64,000 bases of DNA, taken from contig NC_031777.1 of NCBI RefSeq assembly GCF_001522545.3, positions 2,782,360 through 2,846,359 of the forward strand. The letters run 5' to 3'. Below are positions 28,001-37,021 of the stretch, piece by piece. Positions within the stretch are counted from its first letter, which is position 1. Every line of letters starts with the position of its first letter. This stretch comes from Parus major. Lineage: Eukaryota > Chordata > Aves > Passeriformes > Paridae. The position numbers and the translations under genes were made by a program. The notes under the pieces are model-generated. The model made no database searches, had not been told where the DNA came from, and saw only the letters and a program-made list of their open reading frames with translations.

Positions 28001-30797
28001 TAATTCAAAGAAGAGAAGTGATGTATAAGACTGAAGTTGAGCTACTCTGTCAAAGTGAAACTGCAGGCTGAATAATTACAATACAGAAACAAATCAAGGC
28101 ACAGAAGAAATCTTATGGCAATCTCTAAGTTATGAATATTTCCACACTTCTATAAAATTTGGCACCCGAGTCGAAACTATTTGATCTTAGAACCCAAACA
28201 ATCAGACAGCCTTCAGAAACACTGCAGAGCCAAGAAAAAAAAAATAACCTCAACTGCACAAATGGAAGAGTCAGACCTACTGTAGCTCTAAAGCCAATAC
28301 AGGTGTTAAAATTATTCCTCTAAGCAATTTCAGATCAGCCAAACGGATTTAAGTTTTAATGAAGAAAGGATTAAGGGCTCAAAAGTTTCTGTAGAAACTT
28401 CACACACTTCTGGAAACAAGTCAGTTGGCCCTCAACACCTCAACTCTTACTGTAGAAAGGAGATTGTGTTTGCTACAATCAGAGAGGATCAAGAATGGGC
28501 AATCACATTAATGGTTTCATTTTTCTACAGCAATAACTGCCACAAACATGCTACAATATTTACTTCTGTACATTCTTGGCCTGGCTAGAATCCCTTAACT
28601 GCAACAAACATGCATTTTGTCTAAATTCATCACAACACCCAGCATTAAGTTGTCACAATACAAAAAAGCTGTTGCCAGACAGCAGATCATTAGCCTCACA
28701 CTGTCTTTGTGCAAATGAGCACATCTAGCCTTAGAAACAGGTATTCAGGAGAGAATGGCCAGGACAAAAGAAAGATAAAAACATCTGTGCCTGCTTCTTC
28801 TGAGAAATTCTCCCACCTAAGCCATGAAAGTCCTACCTAGTTACACGGGCACCCTGGACTACATGAAGAGACCCCTGTCTGCAACTCATGAACAGCTTCA
28901 TAAATCTTCAACCTTTGGCTCACAGAGCTGCTGATTTTACTCTCCTGTACAGAGGAATTCCTGACCAGAGGGATGCACCTTTCTCCCATGCCTCAAGGCA
29001 TCAGATTCATGCCTCCTACCTCCCTGTGTTATTCCTTTTGTCACCAACACTAAGCTGAGGAAAGCAGCACTTCGTGACACCTCTGCTCAACTGGCAGCAA
29101 CCTTGGCAAGTAAGATGCACACAACTCTTGATTGATTAACCAGGATTCCTCCCTGCTGTCCTTCACTGCAGTTTGTATGGGATTAAAACCACACTGCACT
29201 GTTCCAAAGCCAATCCACCAGGCACATGGACACTTTCAAGAGATCTACCCCAGATGTTCGTTTGCTACACACTCACAGTATCTCACCTGCAGTGAGGTTT
29301 TGCCACATCTCAGAGGTGTTAAAATGAACGGCCTGTAAAGAGAGGCACACCCACCCATCAAGTCCTAATTATCACTGCTCTATTTATTACTTGCCCTTTA
29401 TTCATTACAATTAAGGAGTTTCCACACACTGAAAGGTTTAAGTGGTAGAACTCTACTCCCAAACCCAGCATCACTAGATTCCAGTAGACACCAACTCCCT
29501 GGAATTTTCTAATACAATCCCATTTGATCCAATTAAAATTACTGTGCCACCAACATCTTAAAACCCCAGTTCTCCAAGCAGTTTGTGGGATGGCTTTGTC
29601 TCCAAAGCATTTGACTTTCATAAGAAACCTGACTTGTCCTGAACTTAAACTTGCTCCAACTTCCATTTCATTTGAAAGAAGTCCTACTGAAATAGTGATG
29701 ATATCCAGAAGCGTATCAGTGGGAGTTATCTCCTTGAGTCACTGGGACCAGGGTTTTGGATCTTGTACTCACATGGCACATTGTGATAAACTACTTTAGC
29801 TTTCTGCTAATGGCACATTGTGATAAACTACTTTAGCTTTTTGCTAAATCTATCTCACAAAGAGAAAGGAAACAAGCTGCAGTTTCATCTGCAACCTCCT
29901 TATCACTGGGCTGGAGCGTGGTACAGCATAAACCAGGAATTAGAGAGGTCACAGAGTCCACAGGAAAAACCACTCATGGTGCCACACACCTGTCCCTGCA
30001 ACCCAAGGAAAAGGGCATGGCAGCAGTGATCCTTCCAAAAAGCCAACTTAAAGCCACTTAACTTTGAAGCTGACCACAAAACAAATGAAGACAGGCACAA
30101 CTGTTTATTGTTCAGTTTGTTGGTAGCCAGGACTGAGACTGAATAAAAGGGAGCTGTCCTGACATGAACAGAATCCCAGAGCAGCAGAGAATCATTCTCT
30201 GTGGCATCCTACCTCTACCTGTCTGTCAGGTGGGCACACCACCTTAGCATGGTGTGTTAAAGACTATTTTCTTCCATCTTGAGAAGTCACATACCTAAAG
30301 GTTGTAAAGGAACTGAGATGAAGTCCCAGAAAAAGCATTTACCAGGATTACTCAAAAGTGTTGCCAGGAGGCATTTGCACCATTTACAGCATTAATGAAT
30401 CTCTTCCTCCTGTGACAATTAATCACTGTTTTAGATCCCTGCAAGCATTGCAGTGCACAGCTCCTGCGGGAAAGCTCTGCAGGACAGCACCCCAAACAAC
30501 CCACACCTGCTGAAGGGGTGCAGCTGGGACACAGGGACCTCCACCTTCAGCCCTCCCAGAGACAGAAAAACAGAAATGAAGGAGCAAAGAGGCAGAGCTG
30601 TGAGTAGAAAGAGCACTTTAAAGGTGATCACATGCCAGAGATGCAACCAGTGCTGAGAACCATTGGGTCTCACCATTGCTTGAGTTTTGAAAGGACCTCT
30701 CACTCTCAGGTCTTCTCTCTGTTTCTTCATTCTCAGGGGTCTTGCAGGTTGCAGTGGAGCCAGACTGGCGTTTCCTTACACAATCATCACCTGCCAT
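9396..30797 (-). CDS. SOAT1: Sterol O-acyltransferase 1 (ACAT1), complete, 15 coding exons
   Basis: This membrane-bound O-acyltransferase of the endoplasmic reticulum esterifies cholesterol with long-chain acyl-CoA. I joined 15 exons by eye: 30674-30797, 23217-23275, 19248-19396, 19100-19159, 18632-18739, 16655-16937, 15527-15605, 14814-14895, 14113-14158, 12908-13037, 12371-12468, 11791-11889, 11162-11297, 10235-10380 and 9396-9452. They total 1656 bp, or 551 residues plus stop; human SOAT1 has 550. Every intron is GT-AG and every split codon restores a residue expected from the human protein. Visible landmarks are the family motif FYKDWWN at residues 404-410, N422 and H426 in the segment after it, the catalytic His at 461 in the context AAVHEY, and cysteines 529 and 547, which match the human luminal disulfide pair. 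The N-terminal 60 residues are polar and diverged, as usual for this cytosolic tail. The start ATG has a strong Kozak context (A at -3, G at +4). The gene appears intact, and paralogue SOAT2 is less likely given the close match along the whole length. Confidence 0.97.
10235..10380 (-). CDS. SOAT1: SOAT1 coding exon 14
   Basis: It completes V485 and encodes V486 to N533. [12 protein letters not shown] is the last membrane segment, followed by [12 protein letters not shown] with Cys529. The acceptor is ttcag and the donor gtgagt. Confidence 0.97.
11162..11297 (-). CDS. SOAT1: SOAT1 coding exon 13 (catalytic histidine)
   Basis: It encodes F440 to G484 and one base of V485. The motif SAAVHEY carries H461, equivalent to human H460, the catalytic histidine of the MBOAT fold. 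It is followed by a hydrophobic helix. The acceptor is ccag and the donor gtaagt. Confidence 0.97.
11791..11889 (-). CDS. SOAT1: SOAT1 coding exon 12 (DWWN half of signature)
   Basis: It encodes D407 to W439. It opens with DWWN, finishing the FYKDWWN acyl-CoA binding signature, then gives [15 protein letters not shown] with N422 and H426. The acceptor is tttcag and the donor gtgagt. Confidence 0.97.
12371..12468 (-). CDS. SOAT1: SOAT1 coding exon 11
   Basis: It completes G374 and encodes V375 to K406. It covers [18 protein letters not shown] and the first half of the family signature, FYK. The donor is gtgaga. Confidence 0.97.
12638..12652 (+). promoter_or_regulatory. Weak CTCF-like motif in a SOAT1 intron
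   Basis: TAGAGGGCGAC at 12642-12652 matches 10 of 11 positions of the CTCF core half; the upstream CCAS half matches poorly. It lies in the intron between coding exons 10 and 11. Listed for completeness. Confidence 0.15.
12908..13037 (-). CDS. SOAT1: SOAT1 coding exon 10
   Basis: It encodes V331 to P373 and one base of G374. It contains a membrane helix ([13 protein letters not shown]) and ends CIFNSILP, matching human CVFNSILP. The acceptor is ttccag and the donor gtaagg. Confidence 0.96.
14113..14158 (-). CDS. SOAT1: SOAT1 coding exon 9 (46 bp)
   Basis: This small exon completes R315 and encodes N316 to Q330 ([15 protein letters not shown]). The acceptor is cctag and the donor gtgagt. Its length and phase fit both neighbours exactly. 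Confidence 0.96.
14814..14895 (-). CDS. SOAT1: SOAT1 coding exon 8
   Basis: It encodes T289 to P314 with split G288 and R315. [18 protein letters not shown] is identical to the human segment. The acceptor is cccag and the donor gtaatg. Confidence 0.97.
15527..15605 (-). CDS. SOAT1: SOAT1 coding exon 7
   Basis: It encodes V262 to S287 and one base of G288. [16 protein letters not shown] matches human [16 protein letters not shown], a cytosolic loop. The acceptor is ttgcag and the donor gtgagt. Confidence 0.97.
16655..16937 (-). CDS. SOAT1: SOAT1 coding exon 6 (largest exon)
   Basis: This 283-bp exon encodes L168 to Q261, with the final base of R167. It covers transmembrane segments 2 and 3 and the conserved GLGPTY and LPPASRFI stretches near its end. 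The acceptor is cttctag and the donor gtaagt. Confidence 0.97.
18632..18739 (-). CDS. SOAT1: SOAT1 coding exon 5 (first membrane helix)
   Basis: It encodes E132 to G166 with split codons at both ends. [16 protein letters not shown] opens the first transmembrane segment, which continues to about D161. The acceptor is cccttag and the donor gtaaga. Confidence 0.97.
18801..18885. repeat. 43-bp tandem duplication in a SOAT1 intron
   Basis: Two adjacent copies begin at 18801 and 18844 with CTTATCCTCAGACAAA and run through CCATGATCCCAGTGGT. They differ by only a few bases. The pair lies in the 360-bp intron between coding exons 4 and 5, close to the exon 5 acceptor, so it lengthens a short intron by about 12 percent. 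Confidence 0.95.
19100..19159 (-). CDS. SOAT1: SOAT1 coding exon 4
   Basis: It encodes the end of K111, N112 to L130, and two bases of D131. The [17 protein letters not shown] segment aligns with human APPEQGKIFIARRSLLD and sits just before the first membrane helix. The donor is gtgagt. Confidence 0.96.
19248..19396 (-). CDS. SOAT1: SOAT1 coding exon 3
   Basis: It encodes Q62 to A110 plus two bases of K111. It begins [14 protein letters not shown], close to human ELKPFFMKEVGSHF, then runs through a serine- and alanine-rich variable stretch. The acceptor is tgtcag and the donor gtaagt. The following intron is only 88 bp. Confidence 0.96.
20090..20442 (+). mobile_element. CR1 LINE 3' end, sense on plus strand
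   Basis: This is a well-preserved CR1 3' end: GGAGAAGAGG, then AGGACAAGGGGAAATAGCTT, GGTGGTGAGGCCCTGGCAC, and the tail CCTTTCCAACCCAAACTATT followed by CCATGATCCTAT. It lies in the 3.8-kb SOAT1 intron between coding exons 2 and 3, antisense to the gene, and is 5'-truncated as CR1 copies usually are. Confidence 0.92.
22010..22037 (+). repeat. Poly-A run of 28
   Basis: A pure A28 tract lies in the SOAT1 intron between coding exons 2 and 3 (poly-T in the transcript). A second run of 17 A lies at 22413-22429. No retroposed body could be recognised upstream of either. Confidence 0.9.
23217..23275 (-). CDS. SOAT1: SOAT1 coding exon 2
   Basis: It completes Gly42 and encodes W43 to E61, ending in LIAEAE, which matches human LTAEAE. 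The acceptor is ccatag and the donor gtaaac. Both phases agree with the flanking exons. Confidence 0.95.
23276..30673 (-). other. SOAT1 7.4-kb intron; no other gene seen
   Basis: I see no exon, RNA gene or CR1 copy in this intron. Short ORFs are scattered with no family resemblance. The only clear structure is the 37-bp tandem duplication at 29774-29847. Confidence 0.6.
29774..29847. repeat. 37-bp tandem duplication
   Basis: Two copies starting at 29774 and 29811 read TGGCACATTGTGATAAACTA and onward, ending GCTAA, with one C/T difference. Near identity points to a recent slippage or repair event. Confidence 0.95.
30674..30797 (-). CDS. SOAT1: SOAT1 coding exon 1 (start codon)
   Basis: This exon encodes residues 1-41 and the first base of Gly42, starting [11 protein letters not shown] and ending QNSSN. 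The ATG complement is at 30795-30797 in the context ACCATGG. The acceptor just upstream reads ctctag, so the exon probably begins at about 30803-30807 with a few untranslated bases. The donor is G|gtgaga. This is the variable hydrophilic N-terminal tail; only the final SSNG resembles the human PSNG. It is bounded by a 7.4-kb intron (23276-30673), the longest in the gene. Confidence 0.93.
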
Positions 30798-32711
30798 GGT
30801 TACCTAGCTAGAGCAGAAAAGAAATAATTAATGACAAAAATCTCATTTATTTTTCAATAATATATTTACATAGCTGTTTTTATACTGAAGTTAGATTTTT
30901 CTTCCCTTCATTATGAATTCAGAGGGAGGATAGAGGAAATTCAGCACACACTTGAATTAGTAATTTACTGTTGATCACATTTCCTTTCCCTTACTACAAG
31001 CAGTACAGGAACAAGTAACCAAGTAAGTTCCCCTACCACATCCAAAACATCTCCCCACACCATCCAGTCTTCCCTACAGATCTTATAACTACTTAAAACA
31101 ACTTAAGCTTTTCCAAAATCTTTAAAATGACAAAAAAGCCTTGGCAATTCTTTCTGACACCCAGGTGGACATCAAGACTTGTCTTCTGTAAGATGTGGCA
31201 GGTTCAATTTGTGGAATCACCAGCAACACTGGACCTGAGCCAAGCCCCTTCCTTGTCAAGTTCTCAGCTGCTGCTGCAGGAGCAGCTTCCTCAATGGATC
31301 CTTGCGTTCTGCTTGGCCAGACAACAGTTGCGTTGCAAACCAAGGGAAAACAGGAAGAGAATCAGGTTTGAACCACAGCAGTTTCAATGACAAAAGTCAC
31401 TGCTGGGGACAGAGCTGCCACCAGGGAATACCTGAAACACCACATGCAGCATGAAAACAAAATTCTCAGCTAATGAGAGAAGTGGACAAGGAGATTCTAA
31501 TTTGGTCACAAAGTGCTATCCCAGAACACTCCACAAAATTAAACTCAATCTCTTGGAGATGTAGCTACAGCCAGGGACAATTTGCACATTTTTTCCAGAA
31601 AACCTCACAGGCATGTATGTAAGCACATTTTCAAGCCTGATATATATTTTCATCTTGGCACAAACTCTGCAGCAGATGTGTTTAGCTGCTAGTGAACAGC
31701 ATACGTGCACCAGCACAGATGAGCTCTTACAGGCAGGCCAGGAAAACTCAGGAACTGGTGAAAAAACTAATTAAGGATGGATTTCCTCAGAATAAGGAGG
31801 CTGTCCCATCTGCAAAAGGGAAATAAAACTATGACCAGAGGTTTTCAGAACTTCCTGTGTTTGTCCCTCTAGGAGAGTCTCCTATTTTTCTTTCAGGCTA
31901 CACAGCTTACAGGGGACAAATACCATCCACCACCAAACAAAAAATTAATAAATGGGTGAGGTTTCCAGCTCAGAGGACCAGAAGTTTAATTCTTGTCGCA
32001 GGACACTTTTCACCTTCTTCAAGAGGTTAGGAAGGCACTCATTGGTGCAGAGTGGTTACAGTATCTTACTGAAAGGTTAACAGAAAGGAACTAAAACTAA
32101 CCAGTCTTGGAATGGGGGGAAGAAAACTGAAGTGTAGCGTGAAATAAAAATGAAAACAATTAACTTAAAGAGTTAATAACTCAGGCTAAGTTATCACAGC
32201 ACAGCCTTTTTCTCACCGAAACACGAAGTCAGCTAGGGGAAATCTATGAAAACAAACATTTTCCCAGTCTAGTTCCCATATGAACAGAGTACCTAAGCAA
32301 TTATCAGCTCATCAGAGCCTAAAGAGGGCATCAGCCCTTCCCTCCCATCTCTGCTAGAATCTAAACATTCATGGCACAATGCCAGGATAACTCCAAGATG
32401 TTCACCACCCCACTCACAAGAGGAAATCGCTCCTCACAAACTTGTAAACAGTCACTCCCTTCACCCCACTCTGAGGACATCCACAACTGCAGATGAAGTT
32501 TGTAGAGCTACAGACCCATTAACACATTTCCTAGCGGAAATCGCCTCTGATTTCGCTGGTACTTGATTTACGGTACTCATAAAGGGCTAAGAGACCTTGA
32601 GCTTCCTCGTCTTCCCTTGTGGCAAACCGGCAATGAATTAGAAGATGCCTTGGGAGAAAAGCAACACTTTCCAGGAAGTTCATCTTCGCATTTCAAAAGA
32701 CTCAGTGAGGA

Positions 32712-32796
32712 ACAGCTAAGAATCGTAGAATGGTTTAGGCTGGAAGGGATCTTAAAGACCACTTAATTGCACTCCCCTGCCTCCAATACTAAATAG
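32712..32796 (-). mobile_element. CR1 LINE 3' tail fragment
   Basis: AATCGTAGAATGGTTTAGG, then CTGGAAGGGATCTTAAAGAC and CACTCCCCTGCC, is the complement of the CR1 terminal segment. It sits about 150 bp from the edge of the SOAT1 CpG island, within the 5' intron, and is in the same orientation as the gene. Confidence 0.85.
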
Positions 32797-32912
32797 CAAA
32801 ATAATCCCAAAAACTTTCAGCTCTCTAAAGTTTTCCTTCGACTCTTGGCCCTCGGGCATAGCAGACCCGGACCCTCGGTACCTGCAGAGCGAACCAGACA
32901 GGGACCAAAACA

Positions 32913-32956
32913 AAAGTTAAGGTCACTCCACAAACCAAAGTTAAGGTCATTCCACA
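32913..32956 (+). promoter_or_regulatory. Twin AAGGTCA nuclear-receptor half-sites in a 24-bp tandem repeat
   Basis: The motif TTAAGGTCA occurs at 32917-32925 and again at 32941-32949 inside an imperfect 24-bp direct repeat. AAGGTCA with a 5' T/A extension is the monomer site type used by ERR and NR5A (SF-1) receptors. The copies lie just downstream of the inferred SOAT1 start, in its 5' transcribed region. Function is inferred only. Confidence 0.4.
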
Positions 32957-33500
32957 GCTCATCCGCAACGCGCACAACACTCGGCAGGAAAAGGCTTTTT
33001 AGCCGAAGCCTGAGGATATCGCTGGGAGCTGCCCAAAGCGCTGCCGAGGCTCCGAGCCAGCCCCTGCCCCGCTACCTCCCCGCACACCCCCGCGCCTCCG
33101 CCGAGCCCCAAGCCCCGAGCCGGCTGCGGGAGCCGCTTCCTGCGGGGCCGGGACGGCGCGGACACGTTCCCGGGGCCGGTGCCGCGGTCGGGACAGCCCG
33201 CGCAGCGTCACCTCAGGGGCAGCCGAGCCGCTGCCTGCTCCGCGCGCCGCTGCCGCCCGCTCCTCCCGCCGCGGCCTCTTCCCGGGGCTCGCGCACGTCA
33301 CGGCGCAGGGGGCGGGGCCAGAGGCGGCACCGCCCATTGGCCGAGGAGGCGGCTCCGCGGGGGCGGGGGGCGCGCGCCGGGGGGGGCGGCACGTGAGGCG
33401 CACGTGGGGCGCCCCCCACCCTTCCCCTCAGTTTCCCGCCTCCCCCCCGCCCTCAGGTATCGCCGCTTCCTCCCGGCGCTCCTGAGGCGAGAAGTGAAGT
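32950..33500 (-). promoter_or_regulatory. SOAT1: SOAT1 CpG-island promoter and non-coding first exon region
   Basis: This is a sharp GC- and CpG-rich island upstream of the SOAT1 start codon exon. On the minus strand a CCAAT box lies at 33336-33340, a GC box follows at about 33309-33317, and a TGACGTG element at 33294-33300. Two CACGTG E-boxes lie at 33390-33395 and 33401-33406. A G-run cluster occurs on the plus strand at 33359-33388. The layout suggests transcription starts near 33.2-33.3 kb. A candidate first-exon donor, GAG|gtgacg, would end exon 1 at 33212, but its score by eye is moderate. Long ORFs in this island are a GC-content effect. Confidence 0.75.
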
Positions 33501-33519
33501 GAGGGAGGAGAGGGGCCAA

Positions 33520-34540
33520 AAATTTGGTGACCCTCCGTTAATGGTGAGGGAACACCCAAGGTTGGTAAATGCTCGGGAGTCAAAGTTTTATCAGTAAACT
33601 ACACACTTGGCATAGAAATTGGTACACTGGTCCATGACCTACTGTAAGAACGGTGGGTTCTGGATAAAGCAGTAGCCAGTGAGTTTTGGATAAAGGGATA
33701 GGGGAAAAGGGAAGAGAGAGAAAGATATTAATTAAAGAGGAAGAAAAAGAGAGATACAGAGAAAGAAAGGGAGGAAAAAAGAGAGATCACTGGTTCTGGT
33801 TCCAGCCTCAGTCCAGCTGAGGGAATGTCAGTCCTGGTTCCAAGGAGTCGATCCCAGCTGTGACCACCCAATCCAAGGTCCAGGTGGGCTCAGTCACCCC
33901 CAAAGGCAAGGCCTGTCCTCTCCCTGAGGGCCACCCCCCTCCACTCCCCACACCCCAGGCACAAGGAAAACTTTTTAAAGGAACAGGACATTTAAAGGAG
34001 GACACCGAAGTCAAGGCCGGGAGGGCCCAGAGGCATTATCTGTCCTCGTCCTTCAGTGGAAACACACGGGTTGTTCAACAAGTGCTTCTCCCCCCGGCAC
34101 CCAGGCTCAGCACAAATGTGTGTCCTACCTCCTGAGGTTCTTCCAAAGGGGAGCCAGGGTAGGTATTTTTACAGGGAAGTAAAAATGGAGTGTCCCCCAG
34201 TTTGTGTCGTCCCCCAAGAAGTGGTGCTTTTTGTCAAGGGGGTGTTCTTCCTGTAATCCATCACTCCTCTCATTCCTGACAAATGTTACCGTGGGGAGTG
34301 GGAGCTCAGCTCAGCAGTTTGGGGGAGCTAAGAAGGGGCTTGGCTGGAAAGCTCTCCTTTTAGTCCCAGCTGTGCTCCACAGGGACAAAAACTGGGACAA
34401 AGGCTGCTCCAGAGGGCCGAAAATGGGACAAAGGCTGGGGTTTTTACCTTGCTTTCTCTCTCTCCCGACAGACACAGGCTCCTGATGGAGGCTGAGTCAC
34501 AGAACACGTCACCAGAAAACAAACTCTAGTAACCTCCTGT
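33520..34540. mobile_element. Possible old LTR or ERV-derived block
   Basis: The base composition and texture change abruptly at the upstream edge of the SOAT1 CpG island. The block opens with TTTGGTGACCC at 33526-33536, which resembles the tRNA-primer site used by avian retroviruses. It holds a purine-only-like GAGA tract (33700-33786) and short repeats of GGGACAAA (34382-34432). No TG...CA ends, target-site duplication or viral ORF could be defined. It may instead be unique upstream DNA. Confidence 0.3.
33700..33787 (+). repeat. Purine-rich GAGA/GAAA tract
   Basis: Almost all bases are A or G, with only a few T and C, about 200-500 bp upstream of the SOAT1 island. Such tracts can adopt unusual DNA forms or bind GAGA-type factors. 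Confidence 0.8.
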
Positions 34541-36004
34541 GAGCTGCATTTCACACTGCAAATAGGCAAGTTTTCCCAAAGCCAGAACTTATCCATTAAT
34601 CTCTTACTGGCAGGTACACATCTCTCCTCCTCCTCCTCACGACATCAGGGCTGTGCTATGCACGATATGTTCCCAGAGGCACCTTGAAAGGTCACCCCAA
34701 AACAAAGTACAAAGTTACAATGGGGTAATAAAACATTTCTGTCACTTTTCACCTATCAGACCTGTTACTAAAATTTATTTTGACCAGCACACACCCCAGG
34801 CACACATTGTAGCTGCTGAAACTTTCAGAAATTGTTTTAAATATCTGTTGGACCTCTTGAGCAGAGCCACTGAGTGAAAAAGCCTGAAACAGATTTATTT
34901 TGCAATGTGTGTTCACACTATTATCCCATCACTCATCTTTCGTGCTGCTTAATAAGAAAACTTGTAAAAAATGAAAAGCCTTATCATTGCTGAAATGCAA
35001 TGGGTGAGAGCAGCAGGAATTTTCACATAAACTCATCCCTATTCTTAAGAAGTCAACTTTAGCACAGTGCTGCTTAGAGATACTTTCAGGTCAGGCTGTG
35101 TGTGATCTGTGGTGCCCTCATGCCAAAAATGCTGTGCCAGCTATTTCCAGTGAAGTTGTGGGGGCAGCACTGGATGGGCGAGCAAGTGTAAACAAAATAA
35201 AAGTCAACCCCCTACAAAATACTCAATGTACAATGTACAAAAATATCCTAAGGTTCAACAACTTCTTGTTGAAACTTTCATCCAATTAGTAACAGCCTGA
35301 GTCTGGGTGGTAGGAAAATGAGATTTCTTTAATAGAAAGAAAAGTGCAGCTAACCTCCAGAACAAGTTTGCTTTGCTTATTTTGCCCTAAAGAGATTGTA
35401 CAGAGGTGCCACCAGATTTTATTGGCAGCTCTTGACATATCTCAGTCCAAAGCAGCGCAATGTGACAAGCACAGAGCTCCCTCTCTGGTCTCTGGGTTTT
35501 TCCCTTGCAGAGCTTTTTCACAGCCTTCCTTCCTTACCTTCTATTTAGAGGCATTTTACCTGCAGCTCACCGAAAAACAAAGTGGCTGCTCTCGTTATCT
35601 TCCTTCCCATTATTTACAAGCAACTGGGAGAAGGCACTGCCACCTCTGCTTCCTGCCACTCACGCCCATCATCTGCTATTGTCTTTCCCACTCTAAATTG
35701 CGGCATTGTTTCATCAGCGGCATCCTTTACCCTGCTTGTCACCACGGTGTATGTAATCCTGATTTTCTGGAGTGTTGTACACTAATCTTCTGGTTGCATT
35801 GCTCAATGATTGCCCAACCACAGCTGTTCCTGAGCACTCCTGGCTGAATCACCGCGTGGTCCTTCCCATTGTTGACGTGGGAACCTTGGCACTGACACTC
35901 CAATTTCTTGCCTCAGCTCTACTGGCTTTCACCTTCCCAGCACCAGGCAGCAACTTCACTTTAGCATCCCTCCTTCTTTCCCTCTCCTTCTTTACCTCTC
36001 CTTG

Positions 36005-36035
36005 ACGGTCCCTTCCAACTCAGGACATTCTATGT
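36005..36035 (+). mobile_element. Short CR1-like 3' tail
   Basis: The sequence GGTCCCTTCCAACTCAGGAC then ATTCTATG matches the terminal CR1 segment in sense orientation, but nothing upstream is recognisably CR1. It may be a heavily decayed copy or chance. Confidence 0.45.
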
Positions 36036-37006
36036 TTCCTTATTTCCTTCCCTTTATTTCCGTGCTGGGTCCTGCTCCTTCCTGCCACTTTTGGCACTGT
36101 TGTAAAATAGATGTGATGAATGCTGCCTACTTTTAATTCTGTGTAGCTCTAATTTATTTTCTATTTTACGAATTTTGGTATCAGTCAGTCTAGGGAGCGA
36201 GCAGCTGTGGCTCTGATGCCCACATTCATTGACCAGGATGATTAATTCCTTTAAAACTTTTATCTTAGCTTTAAAGTCAGTCACTTGATAGCCTCAATGG
36301 CTTTCATATGTCAGCAGATCCTACAATTAACTGTTTAAAAGTGTGGTTTAGAATTTCCCAATATGCAGGCACAATGGCAACATCCTGATAGATAAATGAA
36401 GGAGCTCCCTCACGTGGTGAAAAATATTCTTACCTGTTCTGCTTAAATGTTTTCCTTTTAAAAGCATTAAGAAAAGGCCAGCAATATCAGGTTTAGAATG
36501 TAAAGCCAGTTATAAATATAGCATTGAACGAGTTTCCATTTTGACATAACCAGAAATAATGGTGTGAATATAAGACTGAGGCCAGAACTCACTCAAGGCA
36601 AGTGCTGCAGTGAAAAAGGAAATAATTTAAGAAACTGTGGAGGACTAAAGCCTGATCTGATAATGCATGACTGAATTTTGGCAGGAAAGCAAAAAACTAG
36701 CTCCAGCAGATATCACATTGTTGAGGATGCCTGAAGTGTTTACAAATCATAAAGTTTGCTTTTTAAAAACTCCGACTCAAGCTTTCACAGTTTCTGCTAT
36801 CATCATGTCAAGATTTTGTGCATAAATACCCTTGCTCCTTTTTACTCTACGTGAGGCATAGAGTTTTCAAAATATTTGGTGTGAGAGATTCAGATCAGCA
36901 AACTTCGGAGAAAAGGCAGAAGCAGCAGCAGTTACACTCACTTTCCAAGCCATGAAGCTGCTGGTTTTGCTGGCAGATGAGTTAAAAAGAAATGCCCCCA
37001 TCCTTC

Positions 37007-37021
37007 TCAGCAGAGGGCAGT
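37007..37021 (+). promoter_or_regulatory. CTCF-like motif between the two promoters
   Basis: TCAGCAGAGGGCAGT matches 14 of 15 positions of the published CTCF core consensus, CCASYAGRKGGCRSY. It lies roughly 3.7 kb upstream of the SOAT1 island and 11.7 kb from the second island. Motif only; occupancy is inferred. Confidence 0.4.

Noticed and set aside
32845..33502. ORFs of 107-183 codons on both strands in the SOAT1 CpG island
   Set aside because: GC-rich DNA lacks stop codons by chance; the translations are Arg/Pro/Ala-rich with no domain, and lie at a promoter.
35344..35847. 167-codon plus-strand ORF
   Set aside because: No recognised family, no splice context, and a Cys/Leu/Ser-rich composition typical of random pyrimidine-rich DNA.
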